From Hungatella sp. (GTDB lineage: Bacteria; Bacillota; Clostridia; Lachnospirales; Lachnospiraceae): a stretch of 48,689 bases of DNA. The translations under genes and the position numbers were made by a program. The stretch covers positions 1 to 48,689 of the forward strand of contig JAAWBS010000052.1 in assembly GCA_022792815.1 (NCBI GenBank), written 5' to 3'. The notes beneath the pieces were generated by a model that saw only the letters and a program-made list of their open reading frames with translations, searched no databases and was not told the DNA's origin. The first letter of the stretch is position 1. The number at the start of each line of letters is the position of its first letter. Below, in pieces: positions 24,423-32,190 of this stretch.

Positions 24423-25204
24423 GAGCGTGGATACAAAATCACCCTAAGGCGGCGGGGAGAGGCTTCTGGTGCCTCCTTCTTTTGGGGATCTGGGAGGGAG
24501 GGGTGAAGCTGTCCCATGTCTCCCCCATGCTGTTTCCCTCTGTGGAGGCGGTGGCGTACACCCTGTGGGAGGATTTGTTCTACGGCAGCCTCCTGTCCCA
24601 GACCTTGTCCTCCCTGTGGCTCATCGGGAAGGGGCTGGCCCTGTCCATAGTTTTGGCTCTGGTGTTCGGCCTTCTGTCTGCCCGGTCTTTCGTCCTTAAG
24701 AGCCTGACGGACACCCTGACCTCCATGGCCCATCCCCTCCCCGGCCTGGCCCTTCTGCCGCTTATCATCATGTGGTTTGGGACCGGGACCAGGGCGGTTC
24801 TGGTCATTATCGTCCACTCGGCCCTGTGGCCTGTGATGCTGAATCTGACGGCGGGATTTGCCTCCGTGCCCCGGATCTATGTGGACACGGGGAGAAATCT
24901 GTCCATGAGTCAGGCGGCGATCACCCTGGAGATCATGCTGCGGGCCTCCATGGGATACCTGCTGTCCGGCCTAAAGATCGGCTGGGCCAGGGCATGGAGA
25001 GCCCTCATCAGCGCGGAGATGGTATTTGGAGCCGTGGGGGATAAGGGAGGCATCGGCTGGTATCTTTTGAACCAGAGGACCTTTATGGACACGGCAGGAC
25101 TGTTTGCCGGGATTATCCTGGTGGTTCTCATCGGGATCTCTGTGGAGGAGGTGCTGTTTGCCTTCCTGGAGGCCAGGACTTTGAAGAAATGGGGGATGAG
25201 CTGA
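24419..25204 (+). CDS. SsuC/TauC-type ABC permease
   Basis: Membrane permease of 261 residues with about six helices. LPGLALLPLIIMWFGTG and the EAA-type loop (VPRIYVDTGRNLSMSQAAIT) are characteristic of the SsuC/TauC/NrtB permeases. The start ATG overlaps the binding-protein stop (ATGA), and the stop TGA at 25202-25204 overlaps the ATPase start. It forms the channel of the importer with the neighbouring lipoprotein and ATPase. Confidence 0.9.
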   Translation: MRAWIQNHPKAAGRGFWCLLLLGIWEGGVKLSHVSPMLFPSVEAVAYTLWEDLFYGSLLSQTLSSLWLIGKGLALSIVLALVFGLLSARSFVLKSLTDTLTSMAHPLPGLALLPLIIMWFGTGTRAVLVIIVHSALWPVMLNLTAGFASVPRIYVDTGRNLSMSQAAITLEIMLRASMGYLLSGLKIGWARAWRALISAEMVFGAVGDKGGIGWYLLNQRTFMDTAGLFAGIILVVLIGISVEEVLFAFLEARTLKKWGMS

Positions 25205-25920
25205 TGGTGGAGATCCGGGGACTTTGCAAAGAGTACCGGGGAAAGGATGTCGGTTTTCCGGTGCTCTCCGACGTAACGCTTCAGGTTTTCGAGGGGGATT
25301 TTCTGGTGATCTTAGGCCAGAGCGGATGCGGAAAGACCACGCTTTTGCGGCTGATCGGAGGCTTTCTGGAGCCGGATAGGGGAGAGGTGTCTCTGGACGG
25401 GGAGCCGGTGAGAACCCCTTCTGCCCAGATGATCATGGTCTTCCAGAGCTTTGACCAGCTGTTTCCCTGGTTTACGCTGAAGGAGAACATCACCTATGCC
25501 CTGAAGAAGGCGAAAAAGGGAAGGGATAAGTCTGTCCGGGAGGAGACGGCCCTGGGGTATCTGGACATGGCCGGCCTTTCGGGGTTTGCGGACAGCTATC
25601 CCCACACGCTGTCCGGCGGCATGAAGCAGAGGGGGGCTCTGGCGCGGGCCCTGGCTCTGGAACCGAGAGTTCTCCTCATGGATGAGCCCTTTTCCAGCCT
25701 GGATTATCTTACCAGAAAGCAGGCCCAGGACGCCTTAAAGAGTCTGGCAGCTGCCAATAACTCCACGGTGATTCTGGTGACTCATGACATCGAGGAGGCC
25801 TTGAAGCTGGGAACCAGGATTGCCGTCCTGGACCGCAGCACTCACCGCATAGAGAAGATCTACGAAGGCGGACAGATCGGGCCTTACCTGAGAGAGGAGC
25901 TGGAGGAGGCTCTCTTGTAG
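25204..25920 (+). CDS. SsuB/TauB-type ABC transporter ATPase
   Basis: Nucleotide-binding subunit of 238 residues. Walker A is GQSGCGKTT, the Q loop lies in VFQSFDQLFPW, the signature is LSGGMKQRGALARAL, Walker B is VLLMDEPFSSLD, and the H loop is VTHDIEEA. The QLFPW element is typical of SsuB/TauB/NrtD proteins. I chose ATG 25204 because it overlaps the permease stop (TGATG) and follows GGGGGAT; an ATG at 25189 would add five residues. Its last 37 bp overlap the convergent membrane glycosyltransferase gene. Confidence 0.9.
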   Translation: MVEIRGLCKEYRGKDVGFPVLSDVTLQVFEGDFLVILGQSGCGKTTLLRLIGGFLEPDRGEVSLDGEPVRTPSAQMIMVFQSFDQLFPWFTLKENITYALKKAKKGRDKSVREETALGYLDMAGLSGFADSYPHTLSGGMKQRGALARALALEPRVLLMDEPFSSLDYLTRKQAQDALKSLAAANNSTVILVTHDIEEALKLGTRIAVLDRSTHRIEKIYEGGQIGPYLREELEEALL

Positions 25921-27485
25921 ACCGTCACCAGGCCGTATTCCTCCTGATCCAGGATGTGGGCCACCCGGATGCCGTAGCGGGGGTTTCGAAAAGACCCCAC
26001 CGCCTGGCAGGATTCCCGGCAGTAGGCCCTAAGCTCCTGGACGAACAGTACATTGCCGTAGATCACATTGTAATAGGGACGGCGGTCCCAGAGATAGTCC
26101 AGCTCCTGATGGTAGATGATGTACTCGATCCGGTTTTCCTCCAGATAGGCTTCCAGCCCCTCTCCCTCTAAGACGTAGGGGAGATTCCGGTAATCCCTCA
26201 GACAGTCATATCCGAAAAAGAATTCCCCGTTCAGATTGCCCAGGACCTTTGCACCCTCCGGCACCAGGTCCCGGAGCTGCTGCCCATAATGGTCATAATC
26301 GGTCTTTCGGATCTCGGGGACTGCCTGGGACACCGTCATGGTCAGAGTGCCTGCCAGAATAACACCCCACAAAAGAGCCTCGGTCCTCCCCTCGAACAGC
26401 TCCAGCGCCTTGGCCGCTGCCAGATAGCCGAAGGGGAAGAGAAAGAGGATGCCAGTCTGGTTGTACCTTCCGATCACGATCATCCCCACCGTCACACCCA
26501 GTGCTCCGGTGACGAGAAGAGCCGCCTTTTCGGCCTCCCGCGGCAGCTCCCTCCTCATGAAGGCGGCCACGGAGGAAGAGAGAAGCAGACCGGTTCCGAA
26601 GAGGAGAAACTGAGGCCGGATGTCCGGAAGGTAGTAGGTTCCGCTCTCCCTCTGGTACAGCCGGGAGAGGAAACCGAAAAATCCGAGAAATTTCTCCCAA
26701 ATCGGCGCCCCGGTTCCGAATTCCGCCTGTCCGTAGGCGGCATAGTGGGACAGGAATCCGGAGTCCATGGAAAGGCTGATCCCCACAAACACAGCCGCCA
26801 GCCCGCCGGTCACCAGGATATAGGTGAAAAGGGGCCTTAAAGGGCGGGTGAGCCTGCGCCGTCCGGCCGCGGCCCCGAATAAAAGGCAGAGACCGTTCAT
26901 GGTCCCCAGCAGGAAGCTGTTGGGGTGGAGCCCCACAGACAGTCCGGTAGCAATACCCAGAAAAACGGCCTTTTTTTGGTCATAAAAGCCATCCGGCGAA
27001 AACAGGATCCACAGGCAGAGCCACTGGAGTGCTGCCAATAGGATCTCCTGCCTGGCGAAATGGGAGGCATAGAGAAACTGGATATCCAGGCTGAACAGGA
27101 CCATGAAGAGAAATCCCTTTCTGCCGCTTCCCAGGAAGCGCCCGGCTGCAAACCGGCAAAGCCACAGCATCCCCGCTCCCGCCGTCAGGGACAGCAGCCG
27201 GACGGAAAAGACCCGGTATCCAAAGAGGGACACGAAAGCCGCCTGAAGCAGGTGAAAGAGAATCTTGACGGCATGGGGGTATCTGGGCTTGGCGTCAAAA
27301 AAAGGCTCCGTCACCCCGGGATCCCCCTGTGTCATCATGGCCCTGGTAAGGCCTGCAAGCCAGCTCTCGTCGGAGTGGACGTAGGGGAAATCGGTCAGAC
27401 ATGCCAGAGAGATCAGGCTGAAGACCAGGATATATGCCGCCGTGGCCAGGTACAGGCTTTTTTTCTTTGGGGTGTCTCTTTCCAT
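25884..27485 (-). CDS. Glycosyltransferase family 39-like membrane protein (PMT/ArnT type)
   Basis: Polytopic membrane protein of 533 residues, about 10-12 helices, then a soluble C-terminal part of about 130 residues. The first loop carries YVHSDESWLAGLTRAM, in which the acidic DE pair is the expected catalytic/metal site of polyprenol-phosphate-dependent GT39/GT83 enzymes. Later segments (ARQEILLAALQWLCLW, FGYLAAAKALELF) match the general pattern. Such enzymes move a sugar from a lipid carrier to a surface acceptor outside the membrane. It could use the lipid-linked product of the GT2 domain of the nearby fusion protein. Start ATG 27485; GGAGG is present 6-10 bases upstream. Confidence 0.78.
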   Translation of the reverse strand: MERDTPKKKSLYLATAAYILVFSLISLACLTDFPYVHSDESWLAGLTRAMMTQGDPGVTEPFFDAKPRYPHAVKILFHLLQAAFVSLFGYRVFSVRLLSLTAGAGMLWLCRFAAGRFLGSGRKGFLFMVLFSLDIQFLYASHFARQEILLAALQWLCLWILFSPDGFYDQKKAVFLGIATGLSVGLHPNSFLLGTMNGLCLLFGAAAGRRRLTRPLRPLFTYILVTGGLAAVFVGISLSMDSGFLSHYAAYGQAEFGTGAPIWEKFLGFFGFLSRLYQRESGTYYLPDIRPQFLLFGTGLLLSSSVAAFMRRELPREAEKAALLVTGALGVTVGMIVIGRYNQTGILFLFPFGYLAAAKALELFEGRTEALLWGVILAGTLTMTVSQAVPEIRKTDYDHYGQQLRDLVPEGAKVLGNLNGEFFFGYDCLRDYRNLPYVLEGEGLEAYLEENRIEYIIYHQELDYLWDRRPYYNVIYGNVLFVQELRAYCRESCQAVGSFRNPRYGIRVAHILDQEEYGLVTVYKRASSSSSLR

Positions 27486-27701
27486 GTGCGCCTCCTGTTT
27501 TCTTTTTATAATACCACCGGTTCCTCATTCCTTCATCTTTATTTGTTATTAAATTAACAGATACAGCATAAGAAAATGCTATGGCCTCTCTGTCCTAAAA
27601 TCAAGTACAATAGAGGAAAGCGGAAGGATTGAGGCCCCTTCCGCTGATGATTGGTACGCATTACTACACGAAAAGATGAACAAAAGGAAAGGGGGGTTTT
27701 T

Positions 27702-28622
27702 ATGCGCCCGCTTGCGAAAAAGATCGCATTGCTTTTGGTATTTGCTCTGCTGGCGGCCGGGCTTTACGGCTGCAGTTCCCACACATTTGTCCAGACAGAG
27801 CCATCGCTGATACTGGGTGCCAAAGAGCTGTCCGAATACATCGGGAAGGACGGGGTCGTGATCGTGGACACCCGCTCTGCCGATGAGTATGCCGCAGGAC
27901 ATGTCCAGGGAGCGGTCAATATTCCCACAGACGAGATCGTCATCAATGTTCCCGTGAAAAATATGCTGACTTCCCAGAAGAAGATCGAGAAAGTCATGGG
28001 GGCCAACGGTATCTCCAACAGCACCACGGTGATCGCCTATGATGCCAACAAGATGGGGGCTTCCCGCCTTCTGTGGACGCTGTTTATGTACGGGCATCGG
28101 GATGTAAAGGTGGTGGACGGAGGCTTTGACGCCATAAACGCCAAGGGCCTGGCATCCAGCACGGAGATTCCCGCCCCGCCAGAGGCCGTATTTACCGCCG
28201 GAGAGCCCGCGTCCAACTGGCTGGCCACCCAGGAGGAGGTTTTGGCCCAGGTCAATACTCCGGATGACAACAGGATTCTCCTGGATGTGAGGAGCATGGA
28301 GGAGTACTATGAGGCCGGGAAGGTTCCCACCTCCGTCATCATGGACTACAACACCAACTTCTTCACCGGTGACAAGACCTTTAAGACCGTGGATATTACC
28401 AGGATCAACTATCTGCAGGAAGGCATCTATCCGGAGCAGGAGATCATCCTCTACTGTCAGACTTCTCTGCGGGCAGCGCCTGTGTTCGTACAGCTGTATG
28501 AGGCAGGATACCGCAACATCCGTATCTATGACGGCGCTTACCTGGAATGGTCTTCCAATTCCGGCAACCCCATAGAGATGCCTGCAGGAGCAGCGGCCCC
28601 TGCGGCAAAAGACGCATCATAA
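27702..28622 (+). CDS. Tandem-rhodanese lipoprotein (thiosulfate sulfurtransferase type)
   Basis: Exported lipoprotein of 306 residues: basic MRPLAKK, hydrophobic core and lipobox GLYGC. Two rhodanese domains follow. In the first (about 40-150: VIVDTRSADEYAAGHVQGAV) the active-site position is occupied by D114 in AYDANKMGASR, so it is inactive. The second (about 175-290: LLDVRSMEEYYEAGKVP) has the catalytic Cys252 in LYCQTSLRAAP. This inactive-then-active layout is that of thiosulfate and mercaptopyruvate sulfurtransferases. The location outside the membrane is unusual for assimilation and points to handling of external thiosulfate or sulfide. RBS AAAGGAAAGGGGGG. A second rhodanese gene follows after 23 nt. 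Confidence 0.9.
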   Translation: MRPLAKKIALLLVFALLAAGLYGCSSHTFVQTEPSLILGAKELSEYIGKDGVVIVDTRSADEYAAGHVQGAVNIPTDEIVINVPVKNMLTSQKKIEKVMGANGISNSTTVIAYDANKMGASRLLWTLFMYGHRDVKVVDGGFDAINAKGLASSTEIPAPPEAVFTAGEPASNWLATQEEVLAQVNTPDDNRILLDVRSMEEYYEAGKVPTSVIMDYNTNFFTGDKTFKTVDITRINYLQEGIYPEQEIILYCQTSLRAAPVFVQLYEAGYRNIRIYDGAYLEWSSNSGNPIEMPAGAAAPAAKDAS

Positions 28623-28645
28623 TCACGAAAGAAGGGATCTTATTT

Positions 28646-29665
28646 ATGAAAAAAATCTTATCAGTTATCTTAACAGCGGCCGTGATCGGCACTGCAGCCA
28701 CGGGCTGCGCCGCAAAGACTGTACAGGAGACCACAGCCGCCGCTTCGGCGGCGGAGACCGCATCTTCCGAGACCAAGGCTGAGGAGACGAAAGCTGCCGA
28801 GACTTCTGCGGCTGCCGGTGAGACCGTACCTTCCGAGACCAGGGCTGAGGCCGCAGATCCGGTGAAAGAGGCGGCTATGAGCTATTTTGCCGACTTCCCG
28901 GAGGATCGCCACATGATCGTGGTCAAGGACCTGTTTGCCAAGATGGATGCAGGCGAGGACATGCTGATCATCGACATCCGCCAGCCGGATGCCTATGCGG
29001 AGGGACATCTGAAGGGCGCCGTAAACATTCCTTACGGCCCGGCCGTCGCAGAGAATCTGGAGAAGATTCCCGATGACGTGATGCTGTATGTCAACTGCTA
29101 CAGCGGTCAGACCTCCTCTCAGACCGTGGCGCTTCTGAATATTGCAGGCAAATATGCCACCAACATTCAGAGCGGCTACAACAACGGCATCAAGGTGTTA
29201 GAGGGATATGAGGCCTACATCGAGACCACGGAAAATGTGCTTCCCGACGAGTCCTACGAGGTGGACGATGCCATCCAGGCGGCCATCGCGGACTACTACG
29301 AAAAAGCTACCTCCGATACCTTCTCCTCCTTCAACTTCCCGGTGGACAGCCTCGGGGAACTGGTGGAGGCGGAGAGCGAGGATTACACCATCCTGTCCGT
29401 GCGCCAGGCCAAGGACTATGCCGAGGCTCACATTCCGGGTGCCATGCTGATTCCGTTCGCAAAAGGGATGCAGGAGCAGTTCTCCGAGATCCCCACAGAC
29501 AAGCCGGTTGTGGTGTACTGCTATACCGGTCAGACCGCATCCCAGACCATGGCGGTTCTGCGCATGCTTGGCTTTGAGGCCTATAACCTGGCCGGAGGCA
29601 TGGGCAATGCCGAGGCTCAGACAGGATGGCTGGGGAAGGGACTTCCCACGGAGAGTGGAAATTAG
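28646..29665 (+). CDS. Tandem-rhodanese lipoprotein with two active-site cysteines
   Basis: Exported protein of 339 residues with signal peptide MKKILSVILTAAVIGTAATG followed by Cys (lipobox ATGC) and a long Ala/Glu/Thr-rich linker to about residue 70. Two rhodanese domains follow, each complete: LIIDIRQPDAYAEGHLKGAV with Cys151 in VNCYSGQTSSQ, and ILSVRQAKDYAEAHIPGAM with Cys292 in VYCYTGQTASQ. Unlike the preceding protein both domains keep the catalytic Cys. The repeated CY(S/T)GQT(S/A)SQ loops show the domains arose by duplication. GAAGGGATC precedes the ATG. Together with its neighbour it would place four rhodanese domains at the cell surface. Confidence 0.9.
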   Translation: MKKILSVILTAAVIGTAATGCAAKTVQETTAAASAAETASSETKAEETKAAETSAAAGETVPSETRAEAADPVKEAAMSYFADFPEDRHMIVVKDLFAKMDAGEDMLIIDIRQPDAYAEGHLKGAVNIPYGPAVAENLEKIPDDVMLYVNCYSGQTSSQTVALLNIAGKYATNIQSGYNNGIKVLEGYEAYIETTENVLPDESYEVDDAIQAAIADYYEKATSDTFSSFNFPVDSLGELVEAESEDYTILSVRQAKDYAEAHIPGAMLIPFAKGMQEQFSEIPTDKPVVVYCYTGQTASQTMAVLRMLGFEAYNLAGGMGNAEAQTGWLGKGLPTESGN

Positions 29666-29713
29666 GATTCTCCATGATTATGGGGGATTGATGAAGTAAG
29701 CTTATAATATTAC
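29666..29713 (+). promoter_or_regulatory. Promoter-like -10 element ahead of the structured RNA
   Basis: A perfect TATAAT at 29703-29708 ends 5 bases before the first G of the long hairpin at 29714, the distance expected to a transcription start. The -35 is weak: TTATGG at 29678-29683 with a 19-nt spacer is the best I see. Confidence 0.45.
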
Positions 29714-29801
29714 GGCGGCCATGGGCCGGCCATCTTCACGCAGAACCGGGCGACGCGCCGGTGGATTGTTCTGCTTACAAGAAGGTCGGCTCATGGCCGC
29801 C
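29714..29801 (+). ncRNA. Candidate structured non-coding RNA, 88-nt nested hairpin
   Basis: The first 23 bases (from GGCGGCCATGGGCCGGCC) pair with the last 23 (to CATGGCCGCC): 22 of 23 positions pair, with two G-U pairs and one A-A mismatch. The G-U pairs exist only if the plus strand is transcribed; the minus strand would have A-C mismatches. Inside, GCAGA/TCTGC and ACCGG/CCGGT form a second arm with loop GCGACGCG and a one-sided bulge GGATTG. A TATAAT stands at the right distance upstream. No T-run follows, so it is not a terminator. I do not recognise the family. Confidence 0.5.
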
Positions 29802-29835
29802 TGTGCATCGGATAAAACCACAGAAAAGTGTATAA

Positions 29836-30150
29836 TTGCGGAAAAATTACGTTGAAGAAGAGAGGGGCTGGGGGTATAATGATGATAACAGGGATGAGAG
29901 ATTCGGGGGATTAGAAAAATGGCGGAGCTGGGTGTTTTTGATCTTGTCGGGGGTGGATACGGGGGCTTCCTGGCTGTGCTGTTATCGGACGCTGCAGATG
30001 GGGGAGGCGTCCAAGGTAGTGCCGGTGGATAAGATGAGCGTGGTGATCACGCTGCTGCTGGCATTTGTATTTTTACATGAGGAATTTACGGCGAAATCGC
30101 TGGTCGGCTGTGTCCTCATCGGTGTGGGAACCTTGGTTATGGTGATGTAG
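29836..30150 (+). pseudogene. EamA-family (DMT) transporter remnant, C-terminal half
   Basis: From about base 29920 the translation WRSWVFLILSG, LCCYRTLQMGEASKVVPVDK and GCVLIGVGTLVMVM is the C-terminal half of short (about 140-residue) EamA transporters. The N-terminal membrane helices are missing; the 28 codons before it are charged and unrelated and start only with a TTG without ribosome binding site. The intact proteins have about five helices, so this piece with two or three could not work alone. I read it as a deletion remnant lying between the structured RNA and a terminator. Its stop is followed at once by that terminator, which presumably served the original gene. Confidence 0.7.
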
Positions 30151-30153
30151 ATG

Positions 30154-30184
30154 GCATCGGTCGAGAGACTGATGCTTTCTTTTT
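30154..30184 (+). terminator. Rho-independent terminator
   Basis: GCATCGGTC (30154-30162) pairs with GACTGATGC (30167-30175) around a GAGA tetraloop with one G-U pair, followed by TTTCTTTTT. It lies directly behind the EamA remnant and ahead of the IbrA-like gene. Confidence 0.88.
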
Positions 30185-30263
30185 GTCGAATTTTGTTGTA
30201 TGATGAAGGATATGGAAAAAAATGGAAATTATTTGACGACATGATTTGGAACAGGTGAGTGTT

Positions 30264-31595
30264 ATGGTACGAGAATATTTACAGCAGAATGTGTACGAGG
30301 CGCTGCAGGAGCGGCTGAAGCTGATTTTTCAGGAGTTTGACAATATCTATGTGTCATTTTCCGGCGGAAAAGACAGCGGGCTTCTCCTGGAATTGGTGAT
30401 GGATTACAGGAGGAGGAACTGTCCGGATCGGACGGTGGGTATTTTTCACCAGGATTTTGAGGCTCAGTACACGGTGACGACGGAATATGTGGAGAGGACC
30501 TTCGAGCGGGTCAAGGGGGAGTTAGAGCCCTACTGGGTCTGCCTGCCTATGGCTACCAGGACGGCTCTCAGCAGCTATGAGATGTACTGGTATCCGTGGG
30601 ATGATACCAAGAAGGAACTGTGGGTTCGGCCCATGCCGAGGAAGGACTATGTGATCAACCTGGAGAATAATCCCATGACCACCTACCGCTACCGCATGCA
30701 CCAGGAGGATCTGGCCAAGCAGTTCGGCAGATGGTACCGGATCTCCCATGGCGGGAAGAAGACGGTCTGCCTGCTGGGCATGCGGGCTGACGAGTCCCTG
30801 TTTCGATACAGCGGATTTTTGAACAAAAAGTACGGGTACAAGGGGGAGTGCTGGATCGGACAGCATTTTAAGGAGGTGTGGTGCGCTTCACCCATGTACG
30901 ACTGGACCTCCAGGGATGTGTGGCACGCCAACTATAAGTTTAACTATGATTACAACCGGCTGTATGACCTGTACTACATGGCGGGGCTCAATGTGTCCCA
31001 GATGAGGGTGGCTTCTCCCTTTAACGATTACTCCAAAGATTCCCTGAATCTGTACCGGATCATCGACCCGGCCATCTGGGTGAAGCTGGTGGGGAGAGTC
31101 CAGGGAGCCAATTTTACCAGCATCTACGGCAGAACCAAGGCCATGGGATACCGGAGTGTGACTCTGCCGGAGGGCCATACCTGGAAGAGCTATACCATGT
31201 TCCTTCTGGAGACCCTGCCTGCCAGGCTGAGAAACAACTATATTAAGAAGTTTAATGCTTCCATCGATTTCTGGCACAAGACGGGAGGAGGCCTGGACGA
31301 GGAGGCCATCCGAGAGCTGGAGGAGAGAGGATACCAGATCCGGAGAAACGGGGTCTCCAACTACACCCTGAGCAAAAAGTCCAGGGTGGTGTTTATCGGC
31401 AAGATACCGGATCATACCGATGACATCAAGTCCACCAAGGATATCCCCAGCTGGAAGCGGATGTGCTACTGTATCTTAAAGAACGACCATACCTGCAGGT
31501 TTATGGGGTTTGGAGTCACCAGGCAGCAGCAGAAGAATATCGACGCGATCCGTGAAAAATACAAGAGTTTGGAGGAGGTAGAATATGGAGTATAA
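30264..31595 (+). CDS. IbrA-like DUF3440 protein (PAPS-reductase/ATP-pyrophosphatase fold)
   Basis: Protein of 443 residues. The PP-loop SGGKDSG at 33-39 shows an adenine-nucleotide alpha-hydrolase fold related to PAPS reductase. LGMRADESLFRYSGFLNKKY and the following WCASPMYDWTSRDVWHANYK segment (in two parts) are typical of DUF3440 proteins, including IbrA, a regulator of immunoglobulin-binding proteins known from Escherichia coli. Start ATG 30264 follows AGGTGAGTGTT; a TTG 18 bases upstream lacks a site. It overlaps the ParB-like gene by 11 nt, the same pairing as ibrA-ibrB. Biochemical role unknown: a sulfur transfer or nucleotide-activating reaction on an undefined substrate, acting with the ParB-like partner. 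Confidence 0.82.
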   Translation: MVREYLQQNVYEALQERLKLIFQEFDNIYVSFSGGKDSGLLLELVMDYRRRNCPDRTVGIFHQDFEAQYTVTTEYVERTFERVKGELEPYWVCLPMATRTALSSYEMYWYPWDDTKKELWVRPMPRKDYVINLENNPMTTYRYRMHQEDLAKQFGRWYRISHGGKKTVCLLGMRADESLFRYSGFLNKKYGYKGECWIGQHFKEVWCASPMYDWTSRDVWHANYKFNYDYNRLYDLYYMAGLNVSQMRVASPFNDYSKDSLNLYRIIDPAIWVKLVGRVQGANFTSIYGRTKAMGYRSVTLPEGHTWKSYTMFLLETLPARLRNNYIKKFNASIDFWHKTGGGLDEEAIRELEERGYQIRRNGVSNYTLSKKSRVVFIGKIPDHTDDIKSTKDIPSWKRMCYCILKNDHTCRFMGFGVTRQQQKNIDAIREKYKSLEEVEYGV

Positions 31596-32109
31596 GAGCC
31601 CGGCATATCATGTGATTCCGGTTCCGGTGGAGAGGGTAAAGCCCAACACCTATAATCCCAATGCGGTGGCGCCGCCGGAGATGAAACTGCTCTACGACAG
31701 CATCAAGGCGGACGGCTACACCATGCCGATCGTGTGCTATTATGACAAGGAAGAAGACATCTACATCATCGTGGACGGGTTCCATCGATACCGGATCATG
31801 ATGGAATATCCGGATATCTATGAGCGGGAGAAAGGGCTTCTGCCGGTTTCTGTGATCAATAAATCCCTGGATCAGAGGATGGCCAGCACGGTCCGCCACA
31901 ATCGGGCCAGGGGAAGCCACAATGTGGATCTGATGAGCAATATCGTGAAGGAGCTTCACGAGCTGGGACGGTCGGATGCCTGGATTTCCAGACATCTCGG
32001 CATGGACCGGGACGAGATTTTGAGGCTGAAGCAGATCACGGGGCTGGCCGCTCTGTTTCGGGATGTAGAGTTTGGGAGTGCATGGAGGCCTATGGATGAG
32101 GAAGAATAG
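31585..32109 (+). CDS. IbrB-like ParB-domain protein
   Basis: Protein of 174 residues with a ParB/sulfiredoxin-like N-terminal domain: PVPVERVKPNTYNPNAVAPP, IVDGFHRYRIM in place of the ParB DGHRR element, and VRHNRARGSHNV matching the box that contacts nucleotide. A helix-turn-helix-like stretch follows (AWISRHLGMDRDEILRLKQI). ATG 31585 has GGAGGAGGTAGA upstream and lies inside the end of the IbrA-like gene, so the two are co-translated. ParB domains bind or hydrolyse CTP or cut DNA in different families. The pair is conserved in mobile elements, but its role here is not known. Confidence 0.82.
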   Translation: MEYKSPAYHVIPVPVERVKPNTYNPNAVAPPEMKLLYDSIKADGYTMPIVCYYDKEEDIYIIVDGFHRYRIMMEYPDIYEREKGLLPVSVINKSLDQRMASTVRHNRARGSHNVDLMSNIVKELHELGRSDAWISRHLGMDRDEILRLKQITGLAALFRDVEFGSAWRPMDEEE

Positions 32110-32190
32110 GACCTGATGAAAAGAGGTGGAAAAGCCATGTGAAATATGATAAGATAAGGTACAACAAAGAGAGAAAGGCAATTGGCAGAG

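Noticed and set aside
26289..27557. Plus-strand open frames opposite the membrane glycosyltransferase
   Set aside because: The minus-strand gene has membrane helices, a catalytic DE motif and a good start; the others have none.
29714..29801. Reading the hairpin as an intrinsic terminator or a cyclic di-GMP riboswitch
   Set aside because: No T-run follows on either strand, and the conserved riboswitch core sequences are not present.
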